DNA of 11,443 bases, taken from contig JAURNB010000014.1 of the NCBI GenBank assembly GCA_030830415.1, positions 1 to 11,443 on the forward strand, given 5' to 3'. The translations under genes were made by a program, and so were the position numbers. The notes under the pieces were generated by a model, which worked only from the letters and a program-made list of their open reading frames with translations, made no database searches and was not told the origin of the DNA. Positions 1-7,351 of this stretch are shown here, piece after piece (the first letter of the stretch is position 1; every line of letters begins with the position of its first letter). This DNA comes from Acidimicrobiales bacterium (lineage in GTDB: Bacteria > Actinomycetota > Acidimicrobiia > Acidimicrobiales > Ilumatobacteraceae).

Positions 1-1
1 A

Positions 2-1018
2 GCAAGCCTTGGTGACCCCGACATTGTTGGCGACCAAAACAAACTGCGCGATGCGTCGCGCTTGTATAAGCAAATGACCCCCATCGTGCAGTGCATTCGC
101 ACTATTCGCGAAACACAGGGCAATGCCGAAGCTGCTCGTGAACTGATGGAACAAACCGTGGGCGATGAACGTGACCTTTTCCGCGAGGAACTGGCCAGTG
201 CAGAAGCTGAACTCGAGTCGCTTGAAGCTGAACTCAAAATGCTCTTGTTGCCACGCGATGCAAACGACGGCAAAAACGTCATTGTCGAAATTCGCGGCGC
301 TGAAGGTGGCGAAGAAGCAAACCTTTTTGCGGCAGACCTGCTCGAGATGTATCGCGCGTATGCCGCCAACCAAGGTTGGAAGTGCGAAACACTTTCGCTC
401 GATTTCTCGCCATTGGGCGGAATTAACCAAGTAGTCATACTCATGAGTGGCGACCTGGCATGGACCTATATGAAATTCGAAGGTGGCCCGCACCGCGTAC
501 AACGCGTTCCGGTGACTGAAAGCCAGGGTCGAGTGCACACTTCGTCGGCAACGGTCACGGTGATGCCAGAAGCCGAAGAAGTCGATGTGTTCATCGATGA
601 AAAAGACTTAGATATCGATATCTATCGCTCATCGGGTGCTGGCGGACAGCACGTCAACACCACCGACTCTGCAGTGCGTATTACGCACAGGCCAACGGGT
701 GTTGTGGTGGCAATGCAAGACGAACGTAGTCAGTTGCAAAACAAGGCACGCGCAATGCAAGTGTTGCGCACGCGCATTATGAAACTGCGCCAAGAAGAAC
801 ACGACGCCGAAGCATCTGCTCAGCGAAAAGCACAAACAGGTGGTGGCGGCCGCAGCGAGAAAATTCGCACATACAACTACAAAGACAATCGCCTCACCGA
901 TCACCGCATTGGGCTTACTTTGTACAAGTTGCAAGACATATTGAGTGGCAACTTGCTTGAAGTTTCGCAAGCACTTATTAGCGACGAACGCTCACGGCAG
1001 TTGGCCGGAGAAAAATAA
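2..1018 (+). CDS. prfA: Peptide chain release factor 1 (RF1), 5' end missing
   Basis: RF1 recognises UAA and UAG stop codons in the ribosomal A site and triggers release of the finished protein. The reading frame is open from base 2, and the residues before the TTG at 62 (ASLGDPDIVGDQNKLRDASR) match the usual RF1 N-terminal helical region, so the true start lies left of the window and the TTG is not the start. 338 residues are visible; about 20 are missing compared with a normal 355-360 residue RF1. Visible signatures are the GGEEA stretch (around 310), the stop-codon-reading tripeptide PVT (509-517, inside RVPVTESQGRVHTS), which marks RF1 rather than RF2, and the peptidyl-hydrolysis motif GGQ (641-649, in SSGAGGQHVNTTDSAVR). 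The gene ends with TAA at 1016-1018, and prmC, whose product methylates the GGQ glutamine, follows directly. Confidence 0.97.
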   Translation, partial: ASLGDPDIVGDQNKLRDASRLYKQMTPIVQCIRTIRETQGNAEAARELMEQTVGDERDLFREELASAEAELESLEAELKMLLLPRDANDGKNVIVEIRGAEGGEEANLFAADLLEMYRAYAANQGWKCETLSLDFSPLGGINQVVILMSGDLAWTYMKFEGGPHRVQRVPVTESQGRVHTSSATVTVMPEAEEVDVFIDEKDLDIDIYRSSGAGGQHVNTTDSAVRITHRPTGVVVAMQDERSQLQNKARAMQVLRTRIMKLRQEEHDAEASAQRKAQTGGGGRSEKIRTYNYKDNRLTDHRIGLTLYKLQDILSGNLLEVSQALISDERSRQLAGEK

Positions 1019-1036
1019 GCCCATACTGGGGTGCCC

Positions 1037-1921
1037 ATGAGTAACGACCAGGCAAGCACGTGGCGCGAGTTGTGGAGTGAAACTACGTCACTTCTCGGTG
1101 ACGAAAAAGAAGCGCGTTGGCTATGTGAAGAAGCAAGCGGGCTCGAGGGCAGCGAATTTCTGGAATCGCTGAACGAAGCAGCAACAATGCGCATGGGTGT
1201 GTCTTTGCAAGCAATGGTGGGCCGCAGGCTGGCCGGCGAACCTGTGCAATACGTGCTGGGGCATTGGCCATTTCGCCACATCGACTTACTGATCGACCAG
1301 CGAGTTCTTATTCCACGGCCCGAAACTGAACAAGTTGTTGAAGTCGCATTGAACTGTGTTCGTCAGTTGCGTAGCGATGAACACATGTTGCGCATTGCCG
1401 ATATTGGCACGGGTAGTGGAGCAATTGGATTATCTATGGCAAACGAATTGCCACACGACAATACTGAAGTGTGGCTGAGTGATATCTCCACCGATGCCCT
1501 CGATGTTGCGCGAGCAAATATTGCCGGCATTGGTCGTAATGCACGCAATGTGCGTGTCGCTGAAGGCAGTTGGTGTGCGGGTCTTCCCCGTGAACTACAT
1601 GGTTCCTTCCAAGTGATTGTGTCGAACCCTCCCTATATCGATATATCTGACCCGCTTGTTGAAGACTCTGTGCGTACGTGGGAGCCACACATTGCACTTT
1701 TTTCTCCCAACCAAGGTCTACGCGATGTATTGGGAATTGCCCAAGAGGCACGTGAGTTTCTTGCACCTGGCGGCTATCTCGTTTGTGAGATGGGTTTTGC
1801 GCAAGGCGATGTGCTGCGTGCCGAGTTCACTCAGCTGGGGTATTCACACGTGGAAGTACGCAAAGACTTTGCGGGTCTCGACCGCATCATTATGGGGCAG
1901 TGGGCAAAGAGCGCTGAATAA
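1037..1921 (+). CDS. prmC: Peptide chain release factor N5-glutamine methyltransferase PrmC/HemK
   Basis: PrmC uses S-adenosylmethionine to methylate the glutamine of the GGQ motif in RF1 and RF2, raising termination efficiency. The protein (294 residues from ATG 1037) has an N-terminal helical release-factor-binding domain with the family's RRLAGEPVQYVLGHWPF segment, an IPRPETE segment, the SAM-binding motif IGTGSGAIGLSMA, and the catalytic NPPY at 1625-1636 (about residues 197-200), followed by IDISD. Only 18 bp separate it from prfA, so the two are very probably co-transcribed. I chose ATG 1037 over the in-frame GTG at 1031 because a GGGG run at 1028-1031 sits 5 bases before the ATG, while nothing like a ribosome site precedes the GTG. 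The last 32 bp overlap the 3' end of the opposite-strand peptidase gene. There is no sua5/tsaC gene next to it, unlike the mycobacterial arrangement. Confidence 0.95.
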   Translation: MSNDQASTWRELWSETTSLLGDEKEARWLCEEASGLEGSEFLESLNEAATMRMGVSLQAMVGRRLAGEPVQYVLGHWPFRHIDLLIDQRVLIPRPETEQVVEVALNCVRQLRSDEHMLRIADIGTGSGAIGLSMANELPHDNTEVWLSDISTDALDVARANIAGIGRNARNVRVAEGSWCAGLPRELHGSFQVIVSNPPYIDISDPLVEDSVRTWEPHIALFSPNQGLRDVLGIAQEAREFLAPGGYLVCEMGFAQGDVLRAEFTQLGYSHVEVRKDFAGLDRIIMGQWAKSAE

Positions 1922-3986
1922 ACGAGAGTTGATGCAACAGTAAATTCTCTGCCACAACTTCTTGAGGCGTCATGTGTGTAACACCCGACAGTGGTAAGAC
2001 CTCATGATCTTTTCCTGCGGCAAGAAGCGCGCTCGATAATTGCAATGTGTGCGCTGCAACTACATTGTCGTCAGCAAGACCATGAATGAGAAGTAGTGGT
2101 CGCTCAAGCAAATGAGCATCGTTGATGAGCGACGTGCTCTCGTACGGGCCTGCATTAACTGCAGGGTTGCCTAAGTAGCGTTCGGTGTAGTGCGTGTCGT
2201 ACAAGCGCCAGTCGGTGACGGGTGCTCCTGCAACTGCACAATGAAAAATGTCGGGTCGGCGAAGCACAGCAAGTGCAGCAAGGTAGCCACCAAAGCTCCA
2301 GCCACGAATTGCCACACGTGTTACGTCGGCACGTGGTTCCAATTGCGCAAGAGCCTGTGCAACTTCCACTTGGTCAACAAGCACTGGTCCGGCCAGGTCA
2401 TGCAACACGCTGCGTTCGTACGCACTTCCTTTGCCGGGCGTACCACGGCCGTCGGCAACAACCACTACGAAGCCTTGGTCGGCAAACCACTGTGATGTGG
2501 CATATGCCAAAAGTGAGCCCACCACGCGTTGCGCATGCGGGCCACCATATGGGTCGAATAGGACCGGAAGTTTGCTCGTGCTGTTGTCGCGCGGCGTCAC
2601 GATGGCAACGGGAATATTGCTATTGCCCACGGTGTGAAAAGCAACATTGGGTGCAACGAGCATTTCTTCAGCGTGAGATTGAACGCTGTGCCCGGTACTG
2701 GTCGAAAACTCCGCACGCGGAGTAGTCATATGCGAAACCCGCAACAAAAATGCATTGTCGGTGGCGATGCCAGAAACGGAATGTGGTGTGGGGTGTGAAC
2801 TGCTGAGACAGGTGAGGTTGTTGGTGGCAACATCGCATCGCCATATGTCAATAGTCCATGGGGAATCGATGTGGTTTGCCTGAAAGACAATGGTTTCCCC
2901 TACATGCAAAACAGCACGCACTTGAAGATGTGCCGGAGTAACAAGAACACCATCTACCTGAAGGCGTCGTGTACCTTCACGGTCAACTGTTGTAACAAGT
3001 TTCCCAGCTGCTGAAAGAGTAGGAACACCGCTCACCAGTTCTACCCATGCATCGTCGGAGTCGGTGAAGATTTCAACGGCGATTCCGTTTGTCGCATCAA
3101 TAGAAAAAACAGCAATCGATTTCTGGTCGCGCGTTTGGAGTTGGACAATGAGCCCAGCGGCGCTCCATGAAACAGAATTGAGATACTCAAAAGAGTGGGG
3201 CAGTGCCACTTCAATTGCATTTGCCGATTCACGGTGAACAATATGCAATGTCACCTTGGCATTTGCAGTTCCAGCAGCGGGGTAACGATGTTCGGCAGCT
3301 GGCTTTTCAGGGTGGGCAGGGTCGGCAATAAACCACGTATCTATTGGCGATTCATCGACACGACAAACAGCAAGATGTTCACCTTCTGGCGACCACCAGT
3401 AGCCACGTTGACGACCCATTTCTTCTGCGGCAATGAAGTCGGCCATGCCCCATGAAATATGAGGAGCAGGGTCGGAAGCTAAAACCTTTTCGTCGGTGTT
3501 ATCTGTGCCCTGTGAAATGCCGGCCACACATAATGCGCCATTGCGAATGTAAGCAACGTGAGTGCCTGGTGCATTGAGGCGCGCATCGAAAACGCCAGGT
3601 TCAATGTTGAGGGCGCTGCTGCGCCCATTCAACAAATCAATAAGAAAAAGTTGCCCGTTAATAATGGTGACTGCATGTTCAACTGCTGCGTCACATGAGT
3701 ATGAAACAACACCGCTGGCACTTTCGCGTGCACGTTCACGACGCCGTAGTTCTTCAGCAGTGATATTGCCGGTGTTGTCGAGCACTGCTTGCGGGTTGAA
3801 GACGCATTTTTCTTCACCAGTCTCGGTATCGAGCACCCAGAGCATGTTGACCGAGTTGCTGCCCGATTCTGTGCGGGCAAAGACCAAGCGCTGTGAGCAT
3901 GGTGACAAAGTGAAACTGCGTGGTTCACCCAGCGAGAGGCGTTGAGTACGTGCGTATTGTCGTGGAAAGGTGTCGTTATGTGTCAC
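1890..3986 (-). CDS. S9 family dipeptidyl-peptidase IV-type serine peptidase
   Basis: This serine peptidase should cleave short peptides, probably removing dipeptides from N-termini with proline or alanine at position 2. Its 698 residues show an N-terminal beta-propeller-like half (DPPIV N-terminal domain) and a C-terminal alpha/beta hydrolase half beginning near 450. The AAEEMGR segment (residues 186-192), followed by GYWWSPEG, corresponds to the double-glutamate motif by which DPPIV enzymes grip the substrate amino terminus. The likely catalytic triad is Ser564 in GWSFGGYLA, an Asp in HGLADDN (639/640) and His671 in GVTHMT. No signal peptide or membrane segment is visible at the N-terminus, so a cytoplasmic role in peptide turnover is likely. 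The start is GTG (bases 3984-3986), preceded on the minus strand by GGAAAG (3994-3999) with a 7-base spacer. It follows the thiolase-like gene by 29 bp, probably in the same transcript, and its end overlaps prmC. Exact substrate preference is not visible. Confidence 0.92.
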   Translation of the reverse strand: MTHNDTFPRQYARTQRLSLGEPRSFTLSPCSQRLVFARTESGSNSVNMLWVLDTETGEEKCVFNPQAVLDNTGNITAEELRRRERARESASGVVSYSCDAAVEHAVTIINGQLFLIDLLNGRSSALNIEPGVFDARLNAPGTHVAYIRNGALCVAGISQGTDNTDEKVLASDPAPHISWGMADFIAAEEMGRQRGYWWSPEGEHLAVCRVDESPIDTWFIADPAHPEKPAAEHRYPAAGTANAKVTLHIVHRESANAIEVALPHSFEYLNSVSWSAAGLIVQLQTRDQKSIAVFSIDATNGIAVEIFTDSDDAWVELVSGVPTLSAAGKLVTTVDREGTRRLQVDGVLVTPAHLQVRAVLHVGETIVFQANHIDSPWTIDIWRCDVATNNLTCLSSSHPTPHSVSGIATDNAFLLRVSHMTTPRAEFSTSTGHSVQSHAEEMLVAPNVAFHTVGNSNIPVAIVTPRDNSTSKLPVLFDPYGGPHAQRVVGSLLAYATSQWFADQGFVVVVADGRGTPGKGSAYERSVLHDLAGPVLVDQVEVAQALAQLEPRADVTRVAIRGWSFGGYLAALAVLRRPDIFHCAVAGAPVTDWRLYDTHYTERYLGNPAVNAGPYESTSLINDAHLLERPLLLIHGLADDNVVAAHTLQLSSALLAAGKDHEVLPLSGVTHMTPQEVVAENLLLHQLSFIQRSLPTAP

Positions 3987-4015
3987 AAGTATGCTTTCCG
4001 CTTCATTTGTAATGG

Positions 4016-5518
4016 CTATTTAACGTGTACAACACCAGCAGCATCGAGCTCTACTGCGCGTCCGACAAACTCTTCGGTGCACATGGCGCTACCAAGTGTG
4101 GCGTCGGTGCTTTCGCCCCATGCGCGGCGACCATCGGCAAGTAGGCAAGCGGCATGCACCATTGCAGGCTTGCCGTCACGGTCGTGCATCACCGAATATG
4201 CCTCGAGTGTTGCTGGCCCCACTGCTTCAGCGGCCTTGGCAACTGATCGTCGGGGCATGGCATCAATTTGATCTTGTGGATACGCGTGTTTGAAAGCTTC
4301 CTTGGGCGGCTGCGTGCTGTACACACCAAAGGCATGTTTGGTGGTGTAGCCACCGTTAGCCCACACCAGGCCAAGCTCGTTTGGCGCATTGCGGAGGTCG
4401 TTCATCACCGTGGCAATTGCGTGCATGACGTAGTTGTTCCAAGGGCCACCGGCAAAAGGCAAGCCACCAGTGCGGGTGAGTTGCGCATTGATATCGAGAC
4501 CAAGTGATTGTGCGCCAAGTTGTACCGCTGCAGGGAAGCATGAGTAGAGGTCGACAATGCCAATGTCGTCTATACCAACACCTGCATTTTGCAACGCAAG
4601 TTTTCCACCCAGTTCAATAGCTGGAGTTTCAGCAAAGGTCCAGCGCTCAGAGATGAATTGGTGCTCATGGCAGTCGGTGCCCGAATGAATAAAGATCCAA
4701 CGGTCGCGAGGAATGCCAAGTGCTTCAGCTTTTTCTACCGAACACATAATGAGTGCAGCACCCATGTCGACATCGTTATTCGAGTTCATGAACTTCGGAT
4801 ATGGGAAACCAATCATGCGGTTGCTTGGGCTTGCAGTGCGAATGTCTTCGGCACTCACTGCATTTTGCGACCAGGCATTGGGGTTCTTCGCTGCAACATT
4901 GCTAAAGCGTGACCACAACTCAGAAATATGTTTTTGATGATCTTGAACACTGCGTCCGGCACGGGCACGAATTGCAGTTTCAAACATGGGGTACACCTGC
5001 ACAGGCATCACAATTTTGCGCTGAATTTCGTATTCACTCACCATCACAAGGTCTTCACCTACTGCAGTTGGTGCGGGCACGTCGGCACCGGTTTTGCGCC
5101 ATGTGAGTTCGGCGCCTGCTTTTTTCGCACGGGCCTTGGTGCGTGTTGATTCGCCACCGGTGAGCACAATGATGTCGGCTTGGCCGTTTTGAATTTCTGT
5201 GGCAGCAGCATTGACCAACGACTGTGGAGTATTGCCACCCATTGCGCTGAGCGCGTATTCACGCGAGCTCACGCCGAGGTCTTGCGCAATGAGCCACGCT
5301 GGGTTGCCGTATTTCCAACTCAGTAATCCCACCACGCGCAGTGCGTCGAGAGCAGGAAGAGAAGTTAAACCAGCATCGGCTGTGGCGAGACGAATAGCTT
5401 CCACCATGAGCGCAACAGGGTCGGCAGCAGTATTGAATGAAGCGGTACGTGGGTCATTTGGGCGTTGTAGCGACTGGCCTGAACCAACGAGAATTGGAGT
5501 CTTTGGTGAAAGAGTCAT
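4016..5518 (-). CDS. Thiolase-like protein without classical catalytic residues (TLP1-like; often named acetyl-CoA acetyltransferase)
   Basis: The 500-residue protein has a thiolase fold over roughly the first 400 residues (opening TPILVGSGQS, then ADIIVLTGGES, DDIGIVDLYSCFPAAVQLGAQ) and an extra C-terminal domain of about 90 residues that looks beta-rich. Each catalytic position of ordinary thiolases is altered: the nucleophilic cysteine region reads SAMGGNTPQ (91-99) with no cysteine; the NEAF-type loop is YSCFP (325-329); the GHPxGxSG histidine motif is GGLPFAGGPWNNY (351-363) with no histidine; and the C-terminal CxG motif is ANGGYTTKH (387-395). This, together with the extra domain, resembles the mycobacterial thiolase-like protein type 1, for which ordinary thiolase activity is not expected. 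It may bind CoA or acyl-CoA, or act in lipid or sterol metabolism, but the true role is unknown. The ATG at 5516-5518 has no Shine-Dalgarno; a TAACCT box six bases upstream suggests a leaderless message. It leads a two-gene unit with the downstream peptidase. Confidence 0.85.
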   Translation of the reverse strand: MTLSPKTPILVGSGQSLQRPNDPRTASFNTAADPVALMVEAIRLATADAGLTSLPALDALRVVGLLSWKYGNPAWLIAQDLGVSSREYALSAMGGNTPQSLVNAAATEIQNGQADIIVLTGGESTRTKARAKKAGAELTWRKTGADVPAPTAVGEDLVMVSEYEIQRKIVMPVQVYPMFETAIRARAGRSVQDHQKHISELWSRFSNVAAKNPNAWSQNAVSAEDIRTASPSNRMIGFPYPKFMNSNNDVDMGAALIMCSVEKAEALGIPRDRWIFIHSGTDCHEHQFISERWTFAETPAIELGGKLALQNAGVGIDDIGIVDLYSCFPAAVQLGAQSLGLDINAQLTRTGGLPFAGGPWNNYVMHAIATVMNDLRNAPNELGLVWANGGYTTKHAFGVYSTQPPKEAFKHAYPQDQIDAMPRRSVAKAAEAVGPATLEAYSVMHDRDGKPAMVHAACLLADGRRAWGESTDATLGSAMCTEEFVGRAVELDAAGVVHVK

Positions 5519-5530
5519 AGACGCAGGTTA
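5519..5530 (-). promoter_or_regulatory. Probable leaderless promoter (-10 TAACCT) for the thiolase-like gene
   Basis: Read on the minus strand, TAACCT (bases 5525-5530) fits the actinobacterial -10 consensus TANNNT and is followed by exactly six bases and then the ATG of the thiolase-like gene. Transcription would start at the A of the ATG. No Shine-Dalgarno sequence is present in this gap, which supports leaderless translation. A convincing -35 is not visible; TTTGCA (bases 5545-5550 read on the minus strand) is the nearest TTG-type sequence but the 14-base spacing is short. Confidence 0.4.
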
Positions 5531-5553
5531 GGCGTTCCGAGGCCTGCAAACCC

Positions 5554-5565
5554 TATGCTCAGAAC
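5554..5565 (+). promoter_or_regulatory. Probable leaderless promoter (-10 TATGCT) for rpiB-glyA
   Basis: TATGCT (5554-5559) matches TANNNT and is followed by six bases and then the rpiB ATG at 5566, the same geometry as the opposite-strand promoter 23 bp away. No Shine-Dalgarno precedes rpiB, so the first transcribed base may be the A of the start codon. No good -35 is present around 5531-5537, where GGCGTT lies. The region that would hold it is occupied by the opposing promoter. Confidence 0.4.
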
Positions 5566-6045
5566 ATGACTGCCGCACTTCACATTGCTATTGGGGCCGA
5601 CCACGCTGGTTATTCCCTGAAGCAACACCTCATCGCATTTCTCCGTACTGCTGGGCACACAGTCGATGACCTCGGTACGCACTCCACCGAGAGTTGCGAT
5701 TACCCACCCATTTGTGCAGCTGTGGGTCGTGCAGTGCGCGATGGCAAAGCAGAACTCGGCATCGTGCTTGGGGGCAGTGGTCAAGGCGAGCAACTCGCTG
5801 CAAACAAGGTCATGGGTGTGCGCGCTGCTTTGTGCAACTGCCTCTATACGGCGCGTATGGCGCGTGAGCACAACAATGCCAACGTACTTTCTATGGGAGC
5901 ACGTGTCGTAGGAATAGGACTCGCAGAGGAAATCGTGCAAACATTTCTTGCCACTGCCTTTGAAGGTGGTCGTCACGAACGTCGCGTTGCACAACTCGGC
6001 GACATCGAACGTGAAGAAGCAAACAATTTCGGAGCACAAAAATGA
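5566..6045 (+). CDS. rpiB: Ribose-5-phosphate isomerase B
   Basis: RpiB interconverts ribose 5-phosphate and ribulose 5-phosphate in the non-oxidative pentose phosphate pathway. The 159-residue protein is the normal length for the RpiB/LacAB family, starting IAIGADHAGYSLKQ and containing CDYPP (44-48) and GGSGQGEQLAANK (69-81). The general-base cysteine of E. coli-type enzymes, near position 66, is absent (Ile66). Instead Glu75 in SGQGEQ coincides with the catalytic glutamate described for the Mycobacterium tuberculosis enzyme, and His102 in REHNNANV matches the ring-opening histidine. This places it in the actinobacterial subtype. The ATG at 5566 lacks a Shine-Dalgarno and sits six bases after a TATGCT box, consistent with a leaderless mRNA. 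Its stop codon overlaps the glyA start (ATGA, 6042-6045), so the two genes are translationally coupled. Confidence 0.95.
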   Translation: MTAALHIAIGADHAGYSLKQHLIAFLRTAGHTVDDLGTHSTESCDYPPICAAVGRAVRDGKAELGIVLGGSGQGEQLAANKVMGVRAALCNCLYTARMAREHNNANVLSMGARVVGIGLAEEIVQTFLATAFEGGRHERRVAQLGDIEREEANNFGAQK

Positions 6046-7298
6046 GCACCCCAAAAAATTGGCCATCAGAACTCGAAAGCGAAGACGTTGTTTTCTCTCT
6101 CATCGACGACGAGCTCAAGCGTCAAGTCACGGGTCTGCAGCTCATTGCAAGTGAAAACTTCACATCGCCAGCAGTGATGCGTGCAACTGGTTCTGTACTC
6201 ACTAACAAGTACAGCGAGGGTTACCCCGGCAAGCGCTATTACGGCGGTAACGCCATTGTCGACGATATTGAGAGCATTGCCATTGAACGCATCAAGAAAC
6301 TCTTCGGTGCCGACCACGCCAACGTGCAGCCACACTCTGGGGCAAGCGCAAATATGGCGGTATATCTAGGCCTTTTGAATCATGGAGACACCGTTCTTGG
6401 TTTGAGCCTCGACCACGGCGGTCACCTCACCCACGGATCTCCTGTGAATGCCAGTGGCATCTTTTACAACTTTGTTTCCTACAAGGTGTCGCCTGGCGAT
6501 GAGCGCATCGACATGGAAGAAGTGCGTGCACTTGCATTGCAGCACCGCCCGAAACTCATTGTTGCTGGTACTACGTCGTACACGCGTCGTCTTGAGCCAG
6601 AACCATTTAAGAAAATTGCCGATGAAGTTGGCGCACTGTTGATGTTTGACATTGCTCACCTTGCTGGCCTAGTTGCAGGTGGGGCACACCCAAACCCCGT
6701 TCCTTATGCCGACGTGGTTACTTTCACCACGCACAAAACATTGCGTGGCCCTCGTGGCGGTTGCATTTTGTGCAAAGCCGAGCACGCACAAAAAATCGAT
6801 AAGGCCATCTTCCCAGGTAGCCAAGGTGGGCCACTCGAACACGCCATCGCTGCAAAGGCTGTGGCATTTGGTGAAGCGTTACACCCCACCTTCCGTGTGT
6901 ATGCCGAGCAAATTGTGAAAAACGCCAGTGCTCTTGCCCAAGCTCTCGCCCAACAAGGCTTCCGCTTGGTGTCGGGTGGTACCGATGTGCACATGATGGT
7001 GGTCGATCTCACTCCATTCGATGCAGAGCTCACCGGAAAAGAGGCACAGTTGGTGCTCGACTCTGCTGGCATCACCCTCAACAAAAACACCATTCCTAAC
7101 GACCCGCGCAGCCCATTTGTTACCTCAGGTGTGCGCATTGGTACACCATCGGTTACCACTCAAGGAATGAAAGAGCCTGAAATGGTGCTCATAGCCGAGC
7201 TCATTGCTACGGCCCTGCGCAACCGCACCGACTCGGCTGCATTGGCAAAAGTACGCAGCGATGTTGCTGAACTTTGCGCAAAGTTCCCTGTTTATTAG
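6042..7298 (+). CDS. glyA: Serine hydroxymethyltransferase
   Basis: SHMT is a cytoplasmic pyridoxal-phosphate enzyme that converts serine and tetrahydrofolate to glycine and 5,10-methylene-tetrahydrofolate, the main one-carbon source. The 418-residue length is typical. Visible motifs are LIASENFTSPAV at the N-terminus, NKYSEGYPGKRYYGGN, VQPHSGASANMAVY, LDHGGHLTHG, the PLP-ring aspartate and its neighbours FDIAHLAGL (Asp203), and the PLP-binding lysine Lys232 in TFTTHKTLRGPRGG. The segment TTSYTRR replaces the commoner SAYPR-type sequence, a modest variation. The start ATG overlaps the rpiB TGA by the ATGA arrangement, and GGAG at 6031-6034 gives a Shine-Dalgarno seven bases upstream. A 53-bp gap follows before the wecA-like gene, where a new promoter appears likely. 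Confidence 0.97.
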   Translation: MSTPKNWPSELESEDVVFSLIDDELKRQVTGLQLIASENFTSPAVMRATGSVLTNKYSEGYPGKRYYGGNAIVDDIESIAIERIKKLFGADHANVQPHSGASANMAVYLGLLNHGDTVLGLSLDHGGHLTHGSPVNASGIFYNFVSYKVSPGDERIDMEEVRALALQHRPKLIVAGTTSYTRRLEPEPFKKIADEVGALLMFDIAHLAGLVAGGAHPNPVPYADVVTFTTHKTLRGPRGGCILCKAEHAQKIDKAIFPGSQGGPLEHAIAAKAVAFGEALHPTFRVYAEQIVKNASALAQALAQQGFRLVSGGTDVHMMVVDLTPFDAELTGKEAQLVLDSAGITLNKNTIPNDPRSPFVTSGVRIGTPSVTTQGMKEPEMVLIAELIATALRNRTDSAALAKVRSDVAELCAKFPVY

Positions 7299-7310
7299 AG
7301 AAAACACAGA

Positions 7311-7334
7311 CTCTGCTGAAGTAGTGGTGCAGAG
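7311..7334. repeat. Short inverted repeat CTCTGC/GCAGAG between glyA and the wecA-like gene
   Basis: CTCTGC (7311-7316) and GCAGAG (7329-7334) form a 6-bp inverted repeat around a 12-base loop. There is no T-run after it, so it is not a convincing intrinsic terminator. It lies just upstream of the likely -10 of the wecA-like gene, across the place a -35 would occupy, so an operator is possible; chance occurrence is also possible. Confidence 0.25.
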
Positions 7335-7337
7335 GTC

Positions 7338-7351
7338 TAATCTAGAACCAC
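7338..7351 (+). promoter_or_regulatory. Probable promoter (-10 TAATCT) for the wecA-like gene and downstream atp genes
   Basis: TAATCT (7338-7343) fits TANNNT and ends eight bases before the ATG at 7352. CTGAAG (7316-7321), 16 bases upstream of the box, is a possible weak -35. No Shine-Dalgarno lies within normal distance of the ATG (the nearest purine run, AGAGG at 7331-7335, is 16 bases away), so the transcript is likely leaderless or has a leader of only one or two bases. Confidence 0.4.

Noticed and set aside
62..1018. TTG at 62 as the start of prfA
   Set aside because: The frame is open from base 2 and the residues before the TTG fit the RF1 N-terminus, so the gene is simply truncated by the window edge.
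2222..2725. Open frame of 167 codons on the plus strand
   Set aside because: It lies wholly antisense inside the DPPIV-type peptidase gene, its protein is compositionally odd (many Cys, His, Arg), and it matches no family I recognise.
5515..6066. Open frame of 183 codons on the minus strand
   Set aside because: It covers rpiB in antisense; rpiB is unmistakable by its motifs, and the antisense product is cysteine-rich and featureless. It would also displace the divergent promoter region.
6704..7159. Minus-strand open frame of 151 codons
   Set aside because: It is the shadow of glyA, whose PLP motif and full length are certain.
7311..7334. Intrinsic terminator after glyA
   Set aside because: The CTCTGC/GCAGAG stem is only 6 bp with a 12-base loop and no T-run follows; it is kept only as a low-confidence repeat.
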